This document shows positions 9,353-17,472 of a stretch of 33,885 bases of DNA, one piece after another. Below the pieces are notes generated by a model that worked only from the letters and a program-made list of their open reading frames with translations, was not told the origin of the DNA and did not search any database. Every line of letters begins with the position of its first letter. Position 1 is the first letter of the stretch. The position numbers were made by a program, and so were the translations under genes. Source of the stretch: an uncultured Kiritimatiellota bacterium (GTDB lineage Bacteria; Verrucomicrobiota; Kiritimatiellia; RFP12; UBA1067); contig CAKTZA010000040.1 in NCBI GenBank assembly GCA_934635045.1, forward strand, positions 1 to 33,885, written 5' to 3'.

Positions 9353-10227
9353 TTCACGACCTCCTCGACGCGGATCGACTCGTAGTCGGCCGCGCCAATC
9401 AGCATCCTCATCCGCGTCGCGCCGGGCGGCGCGCGGAACGTCTCCTCGCCGCCGAGATCGGCCTTCTTCGCGAGGACGCCGCCGCCGCTGTTCTTGATCG
9501 GCTTGCCGTTGTCGCCCTCGAACGACACCGTGCTGCGCGCGCCGGCGAACGTGTCGGGACGAAGGCGGATCGCCACGCGGTAGCGCCGCCCCGCCGTGAC
9601 GGGCACGGGGTCCATGTTGCACCAGGTCGCGACGCGCAGGAAGAAGCCGCCGCCGTCCGGCTTCGGCAGCATCTGGACGGACGAGCCGAACCCGGCCATG
9701 CCGTAGCCCGCGTGGCAGTACCGTCCCAGCGAAAAGTCGGGGTTGACGTTCGCCGTGTCGCCCGCCTCGGCCGCCAGCGCGGGCGCTGTCGCCCGCAGCG
9801 TCGTGCGCGCGTCGGGGCTCAAGTAGACGACCTCCAGCCGCTCGGCCCCCGGCGGCGCGTAGAAGACGTCGACATACGGCCGCCACGCCCCCGAGAGGAC
9901 GCTGTTCCAGTACGGGTAGAGGACGCCCCAGCCTTTCACGGGCTGGCCGGACGCCGTGCGAAAGCGCAGCTCCCAGCGCGGCAGGACAAGGCCGCGCGTG
10001 ACGCGCTGGACATCGTAGAACCCGTCCCGGACCTCCGGGTCGCTCTCCAGCGTCGGGCCGCCCTCGGCCTTCGCCCGGAACGTCAGGCGGTAGCGCGCCA
10101 GGGGCTGGACGGCCATCGGCTTCGAGATCCACTGGCCGCGCGGCGCGACGACAATCTCCGCCGACGTGCCGCCGGCCCGGCCCGCCGCCGCGGCGAGAAG
10201 CCCCGCCATCAGGACAAACGGCTTCAT
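9349..10227 (-). CDS. exported protein of unknown function, probable carbohydrate-binding beta-sandwich
   Basis: 292 residues. I chose ATG at 10227 because AAGGAG lies eight bases upstream; an in-frame GTG at 10233 is only two bases from that site. Residues 1-25 are a signal peptide. The rest has two sandwich-like halves: residues about 28-140 (QPLARYRLTFRAKAEG, typical of carbohydrate-binding jelly-rolls that describe relaxed extracellular ligands) and about 155-290, ending in a similar TAGRRYRVAIRLRPDTF segment. No catalytic motif is recognisable. It starts 13 bases after the beta-helix gene and overlaps the next gene by 4 bases, so it belongs to the operon and probably helps bind the glycan. 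Confidence 0.7.
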   Translation of the reverse strand: MKPFVLMAGLLAAAAGRAGGTSAEIVVAPRGQWISKPMAVQPLARYRLTFRAKAEGGPTLESDPEVRDGFYDVQRVTRGLVLPRWELRFRTASGQPVKGWGVLYPYWNSVLSGAWRPYVDVFYAPPGAERLEVVYLSPDARTTLRATAPALAAEAGDTANVNPDFSLGRYCHAGYGMAGFGSSVQMLPKPDGGGFFLRVATWCNMDPVPVTAGRRYRVAIRLRPDTFAGARSTVSFEGDNGKPIKNSGGGVLAKKADLGGEETFRAPPGATRMRMLIGAADYESIRVEEVVK

Positions 10228-10239
10228 GCGCACATCTCC

Positions 10240-13200
10240 TTAGCGAATGATGATGGCAAGCCCGCCCTTCGGCATGGCCAGAGGTCCCGCGCCCGGACGC
10301 GCACGCACCGCGCCAAAGGCGTCCGCCGGCAGCGGGCTCTCGGCCGTGAGCCCCTCGACGGACGCGCGGCGGGCCGTCGGGTCGAGGACCGACCGCCACG
10401 GACGCGCCGCCTCCGACGTCACGTCGTGGAACCAGGCGGCCCCGTCCGCCAGCCAGACCTTCTCGCCCGTGCGGCGCAGCGGCGAATCCCAGCCGACGCC
10501 CCAGGCCCAGACCCCGGCCGCGCTTGCCGAGACTTCGGCCGTCAGGCGCGGATCGTCCGTCGAGACGCGGCGGAAGACGCTCGCCGCGTCCGTCAGGTCG
10601 AGATCGTCCGCCCGCACGTTCGACAGGTGGCTGCCGGAGACGAGCAGCGGCGCACCGGCGCGCGGCAGGAGCGGACGGTAGCCCGATGCGGAATTGAAGA
10701 GGATGCCGTTGAAGACGGACAGGGCCGACGTGCGCAGGTTCTCCGGCGAGCCCGGCGCCTGGAAGAGCTCCGCGCACGTGCCGCCCGTCAGCACGCTGTC
10801 GGCGAGCGTGACGTGCACGAACGCGAGGCTCGTGTAGGGATACGCCCCTGCGGCGGCCGTCGCCGCGACGCCCGCCGAGCCCGCCTCGGCGACATTGCCC
10901 TTGAACGTGCAGTTGACGAAGAGGAAGTTCCCCTGGCGGGCGGCGGCCACGGACGCGCACGTCGCTTCCGAGGCCGGATCCGCCGCCCGCACGGCGTTCG
11001 CCCCGAAGAAGCAGTCGCGGATCTGCGGGCACGCCTGGTAGGACCACAGGAAGAAGAGCCCGGCGACCAGGCCCGACATCGCGGCCGTCGTGTTCGTGTT
11101 GCCCACGAAGCGGCAGCGCTCGAAAACCGAGTTCTGCGACACCTCGATCAGCGCCGAAAGGGAAGAGCCCGCCGCCGCGTCGTTCGCGTTCGCCTCGAAG
11201 CGGCAGTCCGCGAACCGCACCGGCTGATCAGCCCCCCCGAGCGACAGCATGGCGCTCGTCCCTATCGCCCGGTTCCGGCGGAACGTGCAGTTCGTCACCG
11301 TCGCCCCGCACTTCCGGTTCGTCAGCCAGACGATGGGCACGGTGCTGGCTTCGCAGCCCTCGAAGAGGCAGTCCGCCACCTGGCTCGCGTCGCCGTCGGC
11401 CGAAACGTCGCCCCAGCCGACGACGAGGCCCGTGCGGCAGCGGGCGAACCGGCAGCCCCGGACGTCCACCGTCCCGTGCGACAGCACGGTCGCCGACTGG
11501 GACGTCCAGAACCCGCAGTCCTCGAAGGCGCAGTTCTCGATGCGGCAGGTCGAGCGCAGGGCGGCGGGGTCGAAGCGGATGGCATGCTTGGCGAACGACG
11601 CGAAGACAAGCCCCGAGAAGACGGAATTGGTCGACATGCCAACCGCGTCGCTCCAGAAGGCGACCTCCGTGTCGGCGCCGCTCTCGCGGGCTCCCGTCAG
11701 CCGGGTGACGTGCAGGGCGGGGTCGGCCTCGTCGCGCGACGTCTCCGTGCCGGCGAAGCCGCCGTAAAGGCCGACGTTCGAGCGGATGTCGAAGGCGTCG
11801 GTGACGGCGTAGACGCCCCCCTTCAGCCAGAGCTCGCCGCGATGGCGCGCCGCGTCGGCCATCGCGGCGGCGATGTCGTCCGTCGCGTTCTCCCAGCTCG
11901 ACCCCGACCGGTCGCTGCCGGCGGGGACCTCGTCAGCCGGGACGACTCGGAAGACGCGAACGGCCGTCGTCAGCAGCTCGGCCCGATAGGTCGCGTCCGC
12001 CTCCGGCACGTAGTCGGGGAAGGCCCCGCCAAAGCCCGTGACGATCCAGTCGGGCGAGGCCGCGTACGCGGGAAGCCCAGGAAACGGCTCGCCCGCACGC
12101 GCCGTGACGACGATCCGCGAAAGGCCGTTCGCCACGAACGTGCCGCCGTCCCCAAGATCGAACGTGAGGTTCACCGCGCGCGTGAGGAACTTCGCCGTCA
12201 GCACGAGGTCCGCGTCCAGCGCCGCGGCCGAGAGCGTCGCGTCCGCCGAATGGAGCGTGCCGTCTTCCCGGAACCAGCCCTGGAACGTCGCGCCGTCCGC
12301 CGCATTTGCCCTCACCGGGACGGCCGCCGCGCCCGTCGTCACGCTCTGCGCGCTCGGACCGTCCAGCGTCCCGCCCTTGAGCGGCGTGCGGCGCAGGACG
12401 AGCGCCTTGCCCTGCTCGGCCGCGTCCGTCAGGCGCTGCTTCGCGCCGCGCGTGGACGCGCCGTCCGGGCGCGCGTCGCCGGCGATGTCCGCGACCGCGA
12501 CGGCTTCGGTGGCCGAGAGCGCGTCGCCGTTCAGCGGCAGCCAGCCGTCTGCCGCCGCGCCCGCCGGACGGAAGCGGAATTCCGGCAGCTTGCCGGCCGC
12601 CGCGCCGGGGACCTCCGCGACGTCGGCCGACTCCCGCAGGCCCGGCGTGCGCACCGCCGGCACGGGAATCCCGTCCGCGCCCGTCTCGAACGGCACGGCG
12701 TCGAACCGCCAGCCGCCGCCGTCAACGGCCGCCGACGGCGCGCGCAGGACGTTCTGCGCCGTCGAGCCGTAGACGCACAGGCCGTTCCCGGACGCGGCCC
12801 CGCTCGGCGGGTGAAAGGGCGTCGCGACGTCCGCGTCGGACATGAACAGGCAGTTGACGACGTTCACCGGCGCGGCGTGCTGGTCGCCGTACTGCGCGAC
12901 GTCCGCGACGCCGTCCGCGCCCGACGAGCGGAACGTGCCGTTCGCGACCGACGTCCGCACCGCGCCGACGACCGCCGCCGCCAGCACGCCCTGCGCCCGG
13001 ACGACCGTCACGCCCGCGACCGGCGCGCGCGCCTCGACGCGGTTGCGGTCGAAGACGCAGTTCAGGTAGACCTGGTCGGCGTCCCTCGCCCCCGACCCGC
13101 AGATGCCGAGCGCATACGAGCCGCCGGAACCGGCGGCGGTCGCCGTCGAGACGCAGACGTTGGCGTCGAAGACGCAGTTCCGCCAGAGCGCCTTGCCGGA

Positions 13201-14400
13201 GGCTCGCCCGGCCTGGACGCCGAAGAGCGTGTACGAACGCCCGCTGACCGTCCGGCTCGCCGACAAGTTGCCCGAAAGCCGGCAGCCCTCGAACTCCCAT
13301 ACGCCGCTGTTGGGCGAGATGATCGGAATGGAGCCCTCCGGGCTGCCGCTCGTCACGACGCCAAAGCAGTTGCTGACGACGCAGTCGCGGAAGACCTTGC
13401 GCGAAGAGGCCTGCTCGCCGCCGGCCACGACCGCCGGGCCGCCGTAGTAGACATTGACGTAAGACGCCTTGCCCAGGCGGACAAACGAGGTGCGCACGAC
13501 GGACGCGGACGCCGAGCCGCTATGGAAGAAAAGCGCGTTCGCCCGCAAGGGCCCATGACAGTAGATCGACTCGAACGCGCAGTCGACGACCGTCGCCGGC
13601 CCTTTGACGTTCACCCCGGCGTTGCGTTCCGCCCGCGCATGCGCGAAGCGCGTCCGGCACAGGGAAAGCGCGGTCGCCGATTCCGTCCAGACGCTTCCTT
13701 CGGAGGACGCATTGGCGAGGAACTGGCAGTTGGTCAGCGCCAGTGCCGCGCGATGCCACGACGGGCACTTGATGATGTTGCCGTTCAGGTTGCTGCTGGA
13801 AAAGCCCGTGAACATGACGCCGTCGATGCAGAGCGAAGCCGTGGTGTCCGTGATCTCAAAGCAGGCGGGCGTGTTGTCGGCCATTTTCGCCGAGTCCGGC
13901 AGATAGATGTCGTAGGCGCTTTCGTAGGCCGGCGGCGGACAGAACCGTCCGATACCCCCCCCCCCCAGAGGGGCGATGACCGGCGCGTCGGCGATCGTCT
14001 GCTGTGACACCGCGCTCTTCTCGGTGTCGAGCGTGATGTGCGCATAGACGTCGTCGCCGTTCACGTCGCCGGTGAAGATCGTCTCGTTCTGCGCCAGGTC
14101 GCGGTCTTCGGCCGCCTCGCCCGCGATGCCCGAAAAGCCGCCGACGACCGTCAGCGATGCCGCGAGGTCGATCTTCTCCGGCACGACATAGACGCCGGCG
14201 GCCGCATGGATGACGCCATCGCCCGTGCGCGCCGCCTGAACGGCCGTCGCGACGGTCGTGAACGCCGTCGCCCACGAGGCGCCGTCCTGCGTTGCGCGCG
14301 TCTCCTCCGCGCCCAGCGCCCGCAGGTAGACGGGCGCCGCCTGCACCATCTGCAACGTGAGCGCAACGGCGCCGACCAGGAACACTTGGACGAATTTCAT
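10240..14400 (-). CDS. large exported right-handed beta-helix protein, first gene of the glycosidase operon
   Basis: 1386 residues. Signal peptide MKFVQVFLVGAVALTLQMVQ. Two beta-helix halves each open with the same kind of block: DGASWATAFTTVATAVQAA (about residue 40) and GSSWENATDDIAAAM (about 837), each followed by a GGFSG/GGFAG turn. Repeated rungs of the form VxNCxFxxN run through both. Between them (about 690-800) lie InlB/Flg_new-like repeats (GWFREDGTLHSADATL; NLTFDLGDGGTFV). Such architectures are known from polymorphic outer-membrane and adhesin-type proteins and from polysaccharide lyases; no lyase active site is seen. No obvious C-terminal anchor or autotransporter barrel: it ends GGLAIIIR. 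A G12 tract at about residue 146 makes its reading frame potentially unstable. Likely a glycan- or surface-binding partner of the enzymes downstream. Confidence 0.85.
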   Translation of the reverse strand: MKFVQVFLVGAVALTLQMVQAAPVYLRALGAEETRATQDGASWATAFTTVATAVQAARTGDGVIHAAAGVYVVPEKIDLAASLTVVGGFSGIAGEAAEDRDLAQNETIFTGDVNGDDVYAHITLDTEKSAVSQQTIADAPVIAPLGGGGIGRFCPPPAYESAYDIYLPDSAKMADNTPACFEITDTTASLCIDGVMFTGFSSSNLNGNIIKCPSWHRAALALTNCQFLANASSEGSVWTESATALSLCRTRFAHARAERNAGVNVKGPATVVDCAFESIYCHGPLRANALFFHSGSASASVVRTSFVRLGKASYVNVYYGGPAVVAGGEQASSRKVFRDCVVSNCFGVVTSGSPEGSIPIISPNSGVWEFEGCRLSGNLSASRTVSGRSYTLFGVQAGRASGKALWRNCVFDANVCVSTATAAGSGGSYALGICGSGARDADQVYLNCVFDRNRVEARAPVAGVTVVRAQGVLAAAVVGAVRTSVANGTFRSSGADGVADVAQYGDQHAAPVNVVNCLFMSDADVATPFHPPSGAASGNGLCVYGSTAQNVLRAPSAAVDGGGWRFDAVPFETGADGIPVPAVRTPGLRESADVAEVPGAAAGKLPEFRFRPAGAAADGWLPLNGDALSATEAVAVADIAGDARPDGASTRGAKQRLTDAAEQGKALVLRRTPLKGGTLDGPSAQSVTTGAAAVPVRANAADGATFQGWFREDGTLHSADATLSAAALDADLVLTAKFLTRAVNLTFDLGDGGTFVANGLSRIVVTARAGEPFPGLPAYAASPDWIVTGFGGAFPDYVPEADATYRAELLTTAVRVFRVVPADEVPAGSDRSGSSWENATDDIAAAMADAARHRGELWLKGGVYAVTDAFDIRSNVGLYGGFAGTETSRDEADPALHVTRLTGARESGADTEVAFWSDAVGMSTNSVFSGLVFASFAKHAIRFDPAALRSTCRIENCAFEDCGFWTSQSATVLSHGTVDVRGCRFARCRTGLVVGWGDVSADGDASQVADCLFEGCEASTVPIVWLTNRKCGATVTNCTFRRNRAIGTSAMLSLGGADQPVRFADCRFEANANDAAAGSSLSALIEVSQNSVFERCRFVGNTNTTAAMSGLVAGLFFLWSYQACPQIRDCFFGANAVRAADPASEATCASVAAARQGNFLFVNCTFKGNVAEAGSAGVAATAAAGAYPYTSLAFVHVTLADSVLTGGTCAELFQAPGSPENLRTSALSVFNGILFNSASGYRPLLPRAGAPLLVSGSHLSNVRADDLDLTDAASVFRRVSTDDPRLTAEVSASAAGVWAWGVGWDSPLRRTGEKVWLADGAAWFHDVTSEAARPWRSVLDPTARRASVEGLTAESPLPADAFGAVRARPGAGPLAMPKGGLAIIIR
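13955..13966 (-). repeat. G12 homopolymer tract in the beta-helix gene
   Basis: Twelve C on the plus strand read as twelve G on the coding strand, spanning codons that encode Leu-Gly-Gly-Gly-Gly at about residue 145. The present length keeps the frame open. In the two other frames the coding strand meets stops at 13856 and 13785, so gain or loss of one base would truncate the protein after roughly 180-205 residues. Confidence 0.9.
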
Positions 14401-14447
14401 GCGAGAGAGTCTCCGTTTGAGGTTTTTGACGAAAGCGTATGGAGTGA

Positions 14448-14476
14448 ATGATACTTCTTTTCCGCGCGAAAGTAAA
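14448..14476 (-). promoter_or_regulatory. promoter of the beta-helix/glycosidase operon
   Basis: On the minus strand, TTTACT (14471-14476) and TATCAT (14448-14453) are spaced by 17 bases. Predicted transcription start is near 14441, giving a leader of about 40 bases with GGAG ten bases before the ATG at 14400. The -35 box is a weak match (4 of 6), as expected for an activator-dependent promoter. Confidence 0.55.
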
Positions 14477-14494
14477 CCCCTACCTTGGTAGGGG
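14477..14494. promoter_or_regulatory. 18-bp palindrome, candidate operator of the divergent two-component system
   Basis: CCCCTACC-TT-GGTAGGGG has perfect 8-base arms around a 2-base centre and abuts the -35 box of the operon promoter on its upstream side, the position of a class II activator site. LuxR/NarL-type response regulators bind such dyads, and one is encoded in the divergent unit. The link is inference. Confidence 0.55.
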
Positions 14495-14500
14495 ATTGCG

Positions 14501-14576
14501 CTTCAGCATGAAAGTCGTCCGCATTTCGGCCCGTCGGCCCGGCGCGCGTGTCCTGTCGCTGGCCGACGTGCGGCGC
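14501..14576 (+). repeat. dispersed intergenic repeat, copy B
   Basis: Carries the same ordered blocks as 992-1088 (opposite strand): CTTCAGCATGAAA, GTCGTCCGCA, GGCCCGTCGGCCCG, CGTGTCCTGTCGCT, TGCGGCGC. Part of it, 14524-14543, also forms an 18/20 inverted match with 14606-14625, so 14524-14625 is a 102-base unit with inverted ends. It sits between the candidate operator and the sensor-kinase promoter. Confidence 0.75.
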
Positions 14577-14627
14577 AAGCCGCCTGTGGCCCTGAGGCGC
14601 CGACTGCCGGGCCGATGGGCCAAAATT

Positions 14628-14636
14628 TGGTATAAT
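14628..14636 (+). promoter_or_regulatory. extended -10 promoter of the sensor kinase gene
   Basis: TGG-TATAAT (14628-14636) is a perfect extended -10 box; no -35 match is seen at the expected distance, where the repeat ends. The predicted start near 14643 is about three bases before the ATG at 14646, so the transcript would be nearly leaderless, in agreement with the absence of a Shine-Dalgarno sequence. Confidence 0.6.
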
Positions 14637-14645
14637 TCGTTTAAA

Positions 14646-16847
14646 ATGATTTTGCTCCTGACAACGGCCGCGCTTCCGCTTCTCTGTGGCGGAAGCCTGC
14701 TCACGAATCTTCACGAATCGGCACGAATGGAAATCCGTGACAATCCGTGCCCGTCCGTTGACCAGAGCGACGCGAGCCGCGTGCGGGGCGCGGTCTTGCG
14801 CACGGCGGCCGAGCTGAACGAGTTCCATGAGCACACCCAGGCCCGCGCACGGCCTTTCGAGATCGAGGGCACAATCCGGCGCCGCTTCGGCAACGTCATC
14901 TTCCAGGACGCGACGGCCCACACGTGGATCAACCGCATTCCCCCCGAACCGCAGGCCGGCGACCGCGTGCGCCTCACGGGAATCGCCAGCTTCCGCGAGC
15001 CGTTCGAGGCCGAAGTCGTCGCCACGTCCGCCGTCGTCCTCGGAAAGTCCGCGCCCTGCCCGCCCGTCGACGTCTCGCTCGCCCAGATCAACGACCGCGC
15101 GTTCAACTACGCCGACATCCGCACCGCAGGCGTCTTCATCGACACGCTTGAGGACGAGGCGGATCCGCGCTACGTCCTGCTGATGCTGAAGGACGGCGCC
15201 GCGCGCCTCCCCATCTCGCTGCCGCGCGCGCAGTTCCCGGAGGCCGAGACGCTCGTCAACGCCCACGTTCGCGTCACCGGCACGTTCTTCCGCGCGTTGC
15301 GCGGCTCGCGGAAGTACGCCGGGCCGCTCATCACGGCGGATCGAATCGAGATCCTGTCGCCGCCGCCCGCCGACCCGTTCGCGGCGCCGCCCCTCACGTG
15401 CGTCTGGTACAGCCTGACGCCGAACGAAATCGCCGCGATGGACCGGCACACGGTCTGCGGCGACGTCCTCGCCACCTGGGACGAGAACCAGCTGCTCGTC
15501 CGCGACGACGTGGGGCGCAAGGTCAACGTCCGCCTGTCGCCCAGCACCGCCCTGCCGCCGCCCGGCGCGCGCGTCGAGATCGTCGGCTACCCGCAGACCG
15601 ACCTCTACCGGATCAACCTCGTCCACGCCCGCTGGCGCCCGGCCGCGCCGCCCGCCGCCGGCGCGCCGCGCACAGAGCGGCCCGTGGACATCGCCGCCGC
15701 CGCCATCCTCCTCGACAGCAACGGCTGCCGCAGGGTCTGCAGCGACTACCACGGCGAACTCGTCCGCCTGCACGGCACCGTGCGGAGCGTTCCCCTCCGG
15801 GGCAGCCCCGAACAGCGCCTCTACCTCGATTCCGGGCCGTTCACCGTCCCCGTCGACTTCAGCCAGTCGCCGCAGGCCGCCGACGGCGTGGCGATCGGCG
15901 CGGAAGTCGAGATCACCGGCCGCTGCATCATCCAGCTCGCCAACCGCTTCGGCCACGACGCCTTTCCGCAGGCGACCGGGTTCATGCTCGCCCTGCGCAC
16001 GCCCGCCGACATCCGGGTTCTCCGCGAGCCGCCCTGGCTGACGCCCGCCCGGTTCGTCCTGATCCTGTCCGTCACGCTGGCCGTCCTGCTCGCCATCCTC
16101 GTCTGGAACGTCGCGCTGCGCCTCCGCGTCAACCGCCGCAGCAGCGAACTCCTGCGCGCGCAGAGCCGCACGGTCGAAGCCGCGCTCCGCACCGAAGAGC
16201 GCACACGCCTCGCCGTGGAACTTCACGACACGCTCGCCCAGAACCTGACCGGCGTGTCGATGGAGATCGAAACCGCCACGCGCTGCGCCGACGAGGGCCT
16301 CGCGCCGGTCCTGCAGCATCTGCACGTCGCCGACAGGGCCCTCAAGTCCTGCCGAAACGAGCTGCGGAACACGCTCTGGGACCTTCGGAACCAATCGCTT
16401 GAGACCACGAACCTCGACCAGGCCATCCGACGGACGCTCCTGCCACACGTCAAGGGCGTCGATCTCGCCGTCCGCGTCGACGTCGCGCGGACGCGGTTCA
16501 CCGACAGGACACTGCACGAGATTCTCCACATCATCCGCGAACTCGTCCTCAACGGCATCCGGCACGGACACGCCACGCGGATCCGGATCGCCGGTTCCGT
16601 CGCAGACGGCACCCTGCTCATCTCCGTCCGCGACAACGGCTGCGGCTTCGACCCGTCCACCGCGCCGGGCATGACGGACGGCCATTTCGGCCTGCAGGGC
16701 GTCCGCGAACGGCTGTCGGCGCTGGCCGGGCGACTGACGCTCGACAGCCGCCTCGGCGTCGGCACGAAAGCGCGCCTGTCGATCCCCCTTCCGCGAACCG
16801 AAAGACAAGGAGAAGCCCATGCCCCCGACAACCGTCCTGCTCGTTGA
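14646..16847 (+). CDS. NarL-type sensor histidine kinase with OB-fold-like periplasmic modules
   Basis: 733 residues from the ATG at 14646, which gives a hydrophobic signal/anchor (MILLLTTAALPLLCGG). Residues about 70-460 look like several successive OB-like beta-barrel modules (starts near FEIEGTIRRR, NYADIRTAGVF, HTVCGDVLATW and LVRLHGTVRSV, each ending in a G-x-x-V-x-x-x-G turn). A membrane helix covers about 467-492. The HisKA_3 domain has the phosphoacceptor H527 in LAVELHDTLAQ; the ATPase domain has N636 (ELVLNG), DNGCGFD (663-669) and a glycine loop near GHFGLQGV. It overlaps the response regulator gene by 29 bases. It most likely senses an extracytoplasmic ligand, plausibly a glycan released by the divergent operon; the ligand is inferred only from position. 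Confidence 0.88.
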   Translation: MILLLTTAALPLLCGGSLLTNLHESARMEIRDNPCPSVDQSDASRVRGAVLRTAAELNEFHEHTQARARPFEIEGTIRRRFGNVIFQDATAHTWINRIPPEPQAGDRVRLTGIASFREPFEAEVVATSAVVLGKSAPCPPVDVSLAQINDRAFNYADIRTAGVFIDTLEDEADPRYVLLMLKDGAARLPISLPRAQFPEAETLVNAHVRVTGTFFRALRGSRKYAGPLITADRIEILSPPPADPFAAPPLTCVWYSLTPNEIAAMDRHTVCGDVLATWDENQLLVRDDVGRKVNVRLSPSTALPPPGARVEIVGYPQTDLYRINLVHARWRPAAPPAAGAPRTERPVDIAAAAILLDSNGCRRVCSDYHGELVRLHGTVRSVPLRGSPEQRLYLDSGPFTVPVDFSQSPQAADGVAIGAEVEITGRCIIQLANRFGHDAFPQATGFMLALRTPADIRVLREPPWLTPARFVLILSVTLAVLLAILVWNVALRLRVNRRSSELLRAQSRTVEAALRTEERTRLAVELHDTLAQNLTGVSMEIETATRCADEGLAPVLQHLHVADRALKSCRNELRNTLWDLRNQSLETTNLDQAIRRTLLPHVKGVDLAVRVDVARTRFTDRTLHEILHIIRELVLNGIRHGHATRIRIAGSVADGTLLISVRDNGCGFDPSTAPGMTDGHFGLQGVRERLSALAGRLTLDSRLGVGTKARLSIPLPRTERQGEAHAPDNRPAR
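14680..14760 (+). repeat. CACGAAT / ATCCGTG short repeats inside the kinase gene
   Basis: The segment holds three copies of CACGAAT within 29 bases (about 14702, 14711 and 14720) followed by ATCCGTG and ATCCGTG, whose ends are partly complementary to the first set. It codes for the poorly conserved linker after the signal peptide. Confidence 0.55.
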
Positions 16848-17439
16848 TGACCATGCCGTCATGCGCATGGGACTCGTCTCCCTGCTCCGAACCTGTCCCG
16901 AACTCGCCGTGACGGGCGAAGCCGGCGACGGCGAAAGCGGCCTCCGCACGGCACTGGAGACGCGTCCGGACGTCGTCATCGCCGACCTGATGATGCCCGG
17001 CATGGACGGCATCGACCTGACGCGGCAGCTGCTGGCCCAGTGGCCGCAGGCGAAAGTCCTCATCCTGACGACATTCGGCTCCTCGGACGCCCTCGCGCAC
17101 GCGCTCCAGGCCGGCGCACGGGGAGCCGTCCTGAAAAGCGCCGACCTCGCCGAACTGCGTCAGGCCATCGCCGCCGTCGCCCACGGGAAGGCCTATGTCT
17201 CGGACGAGATCGAGCAGATCATGTCCGACGATCCGCCAATCCCCGAACTGACCCGGCGCCAGCGCGAGATCCTCGACTCCTGCGTGCGCGGGCTCAGCAA
17301 CGCCGACATCGCCCGCCTGCTCAGCATCAGCCTGCCGATGGTCAAGGAACACCTGACGGGGCTCTTCCAGAAACTCGGCGCGGCCAACCGCACCGAAGCC
17401 GTCGCCATCGCCCTGCGCCGACACCTGCTGAAGCTGTAA
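16819..17439 (+). CDS. NarL/LuxR-family response regulator
   Basis: 206 residues. AGGAG lies six bases before the ATG at 16819, inside the end of the kinase gene, so the two are translationally coupled. The receiver domain (about 5-120) has the acidic pair D10-D11, phosphoacceptor D56 in IADLMMPGMDG, T84/T85 and K106. The C-terminal LuxR-type helix-turn-helix (about 140-205) contains ELTRRQREILDSCVRG and SNADIARLLSIS. It should dimerise on phosphorylation and bind a dyad in DNA. The nearest candidate is the 18-bp palindrome at 14477-14494 in front of the divergent glycosidase operon. No clear terminator occurs in the 33 bases before the convergent U32 gene. Confidence 0.95.
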   Translation: MPPTTVLLVDDHAVMRMGLVSLLRTCPELAVTGEAGDGESGLRTALETRPDVVIADLMMPGMDGIDLTRQLLAQWPQAKVLILTTFGSSDALAHALQAGARGAVLKSADLAELRQAIAAVAHGKAYVSDEIEQIMSDDPPIPELTRRQREILDSCVRGLSNADIARLLSISLPMVKEHLTGLFQKLGAANRTEAVAIALRRHLLKL

Positions 17440-17472
17440 GCCGCCGCACGGCACCACGAAACAGGCCCGGCA

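Noticed and set aside
10231..10235. Alternative starts GTG 10233 and ATG 10235 for the unassigned sandwich protein
   Set aside because: GTG is two bases from the ribosome site and ATG 10235 is out of frame; ATG 10227 has ideal spacing.
13955..13966. Frameshift or pseudogene at the G12 tract
   Set aside because: The frame is continuous through the tract for all 1386 residues, so the gene is intact as given.
9712..14007. 1431-residue open frame on the plus strand opposite the beta-helix gene
   Set aside because: Antisense shadow: Arg-rich composition, no domain, no ribosome site.
14397..17063. 888-residue open frame on the minus strand opposite the two-component genes
   Set aside because: The plus strand encodes recognisable kinase and regulator motifs; the minus-strand frame crosses the intergenic repeat and promoter region.
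17440..17472. Terminator between the response regulator and the convergent U32 gene
   Set aside because: Only short GC repeats and no T run on either strand.
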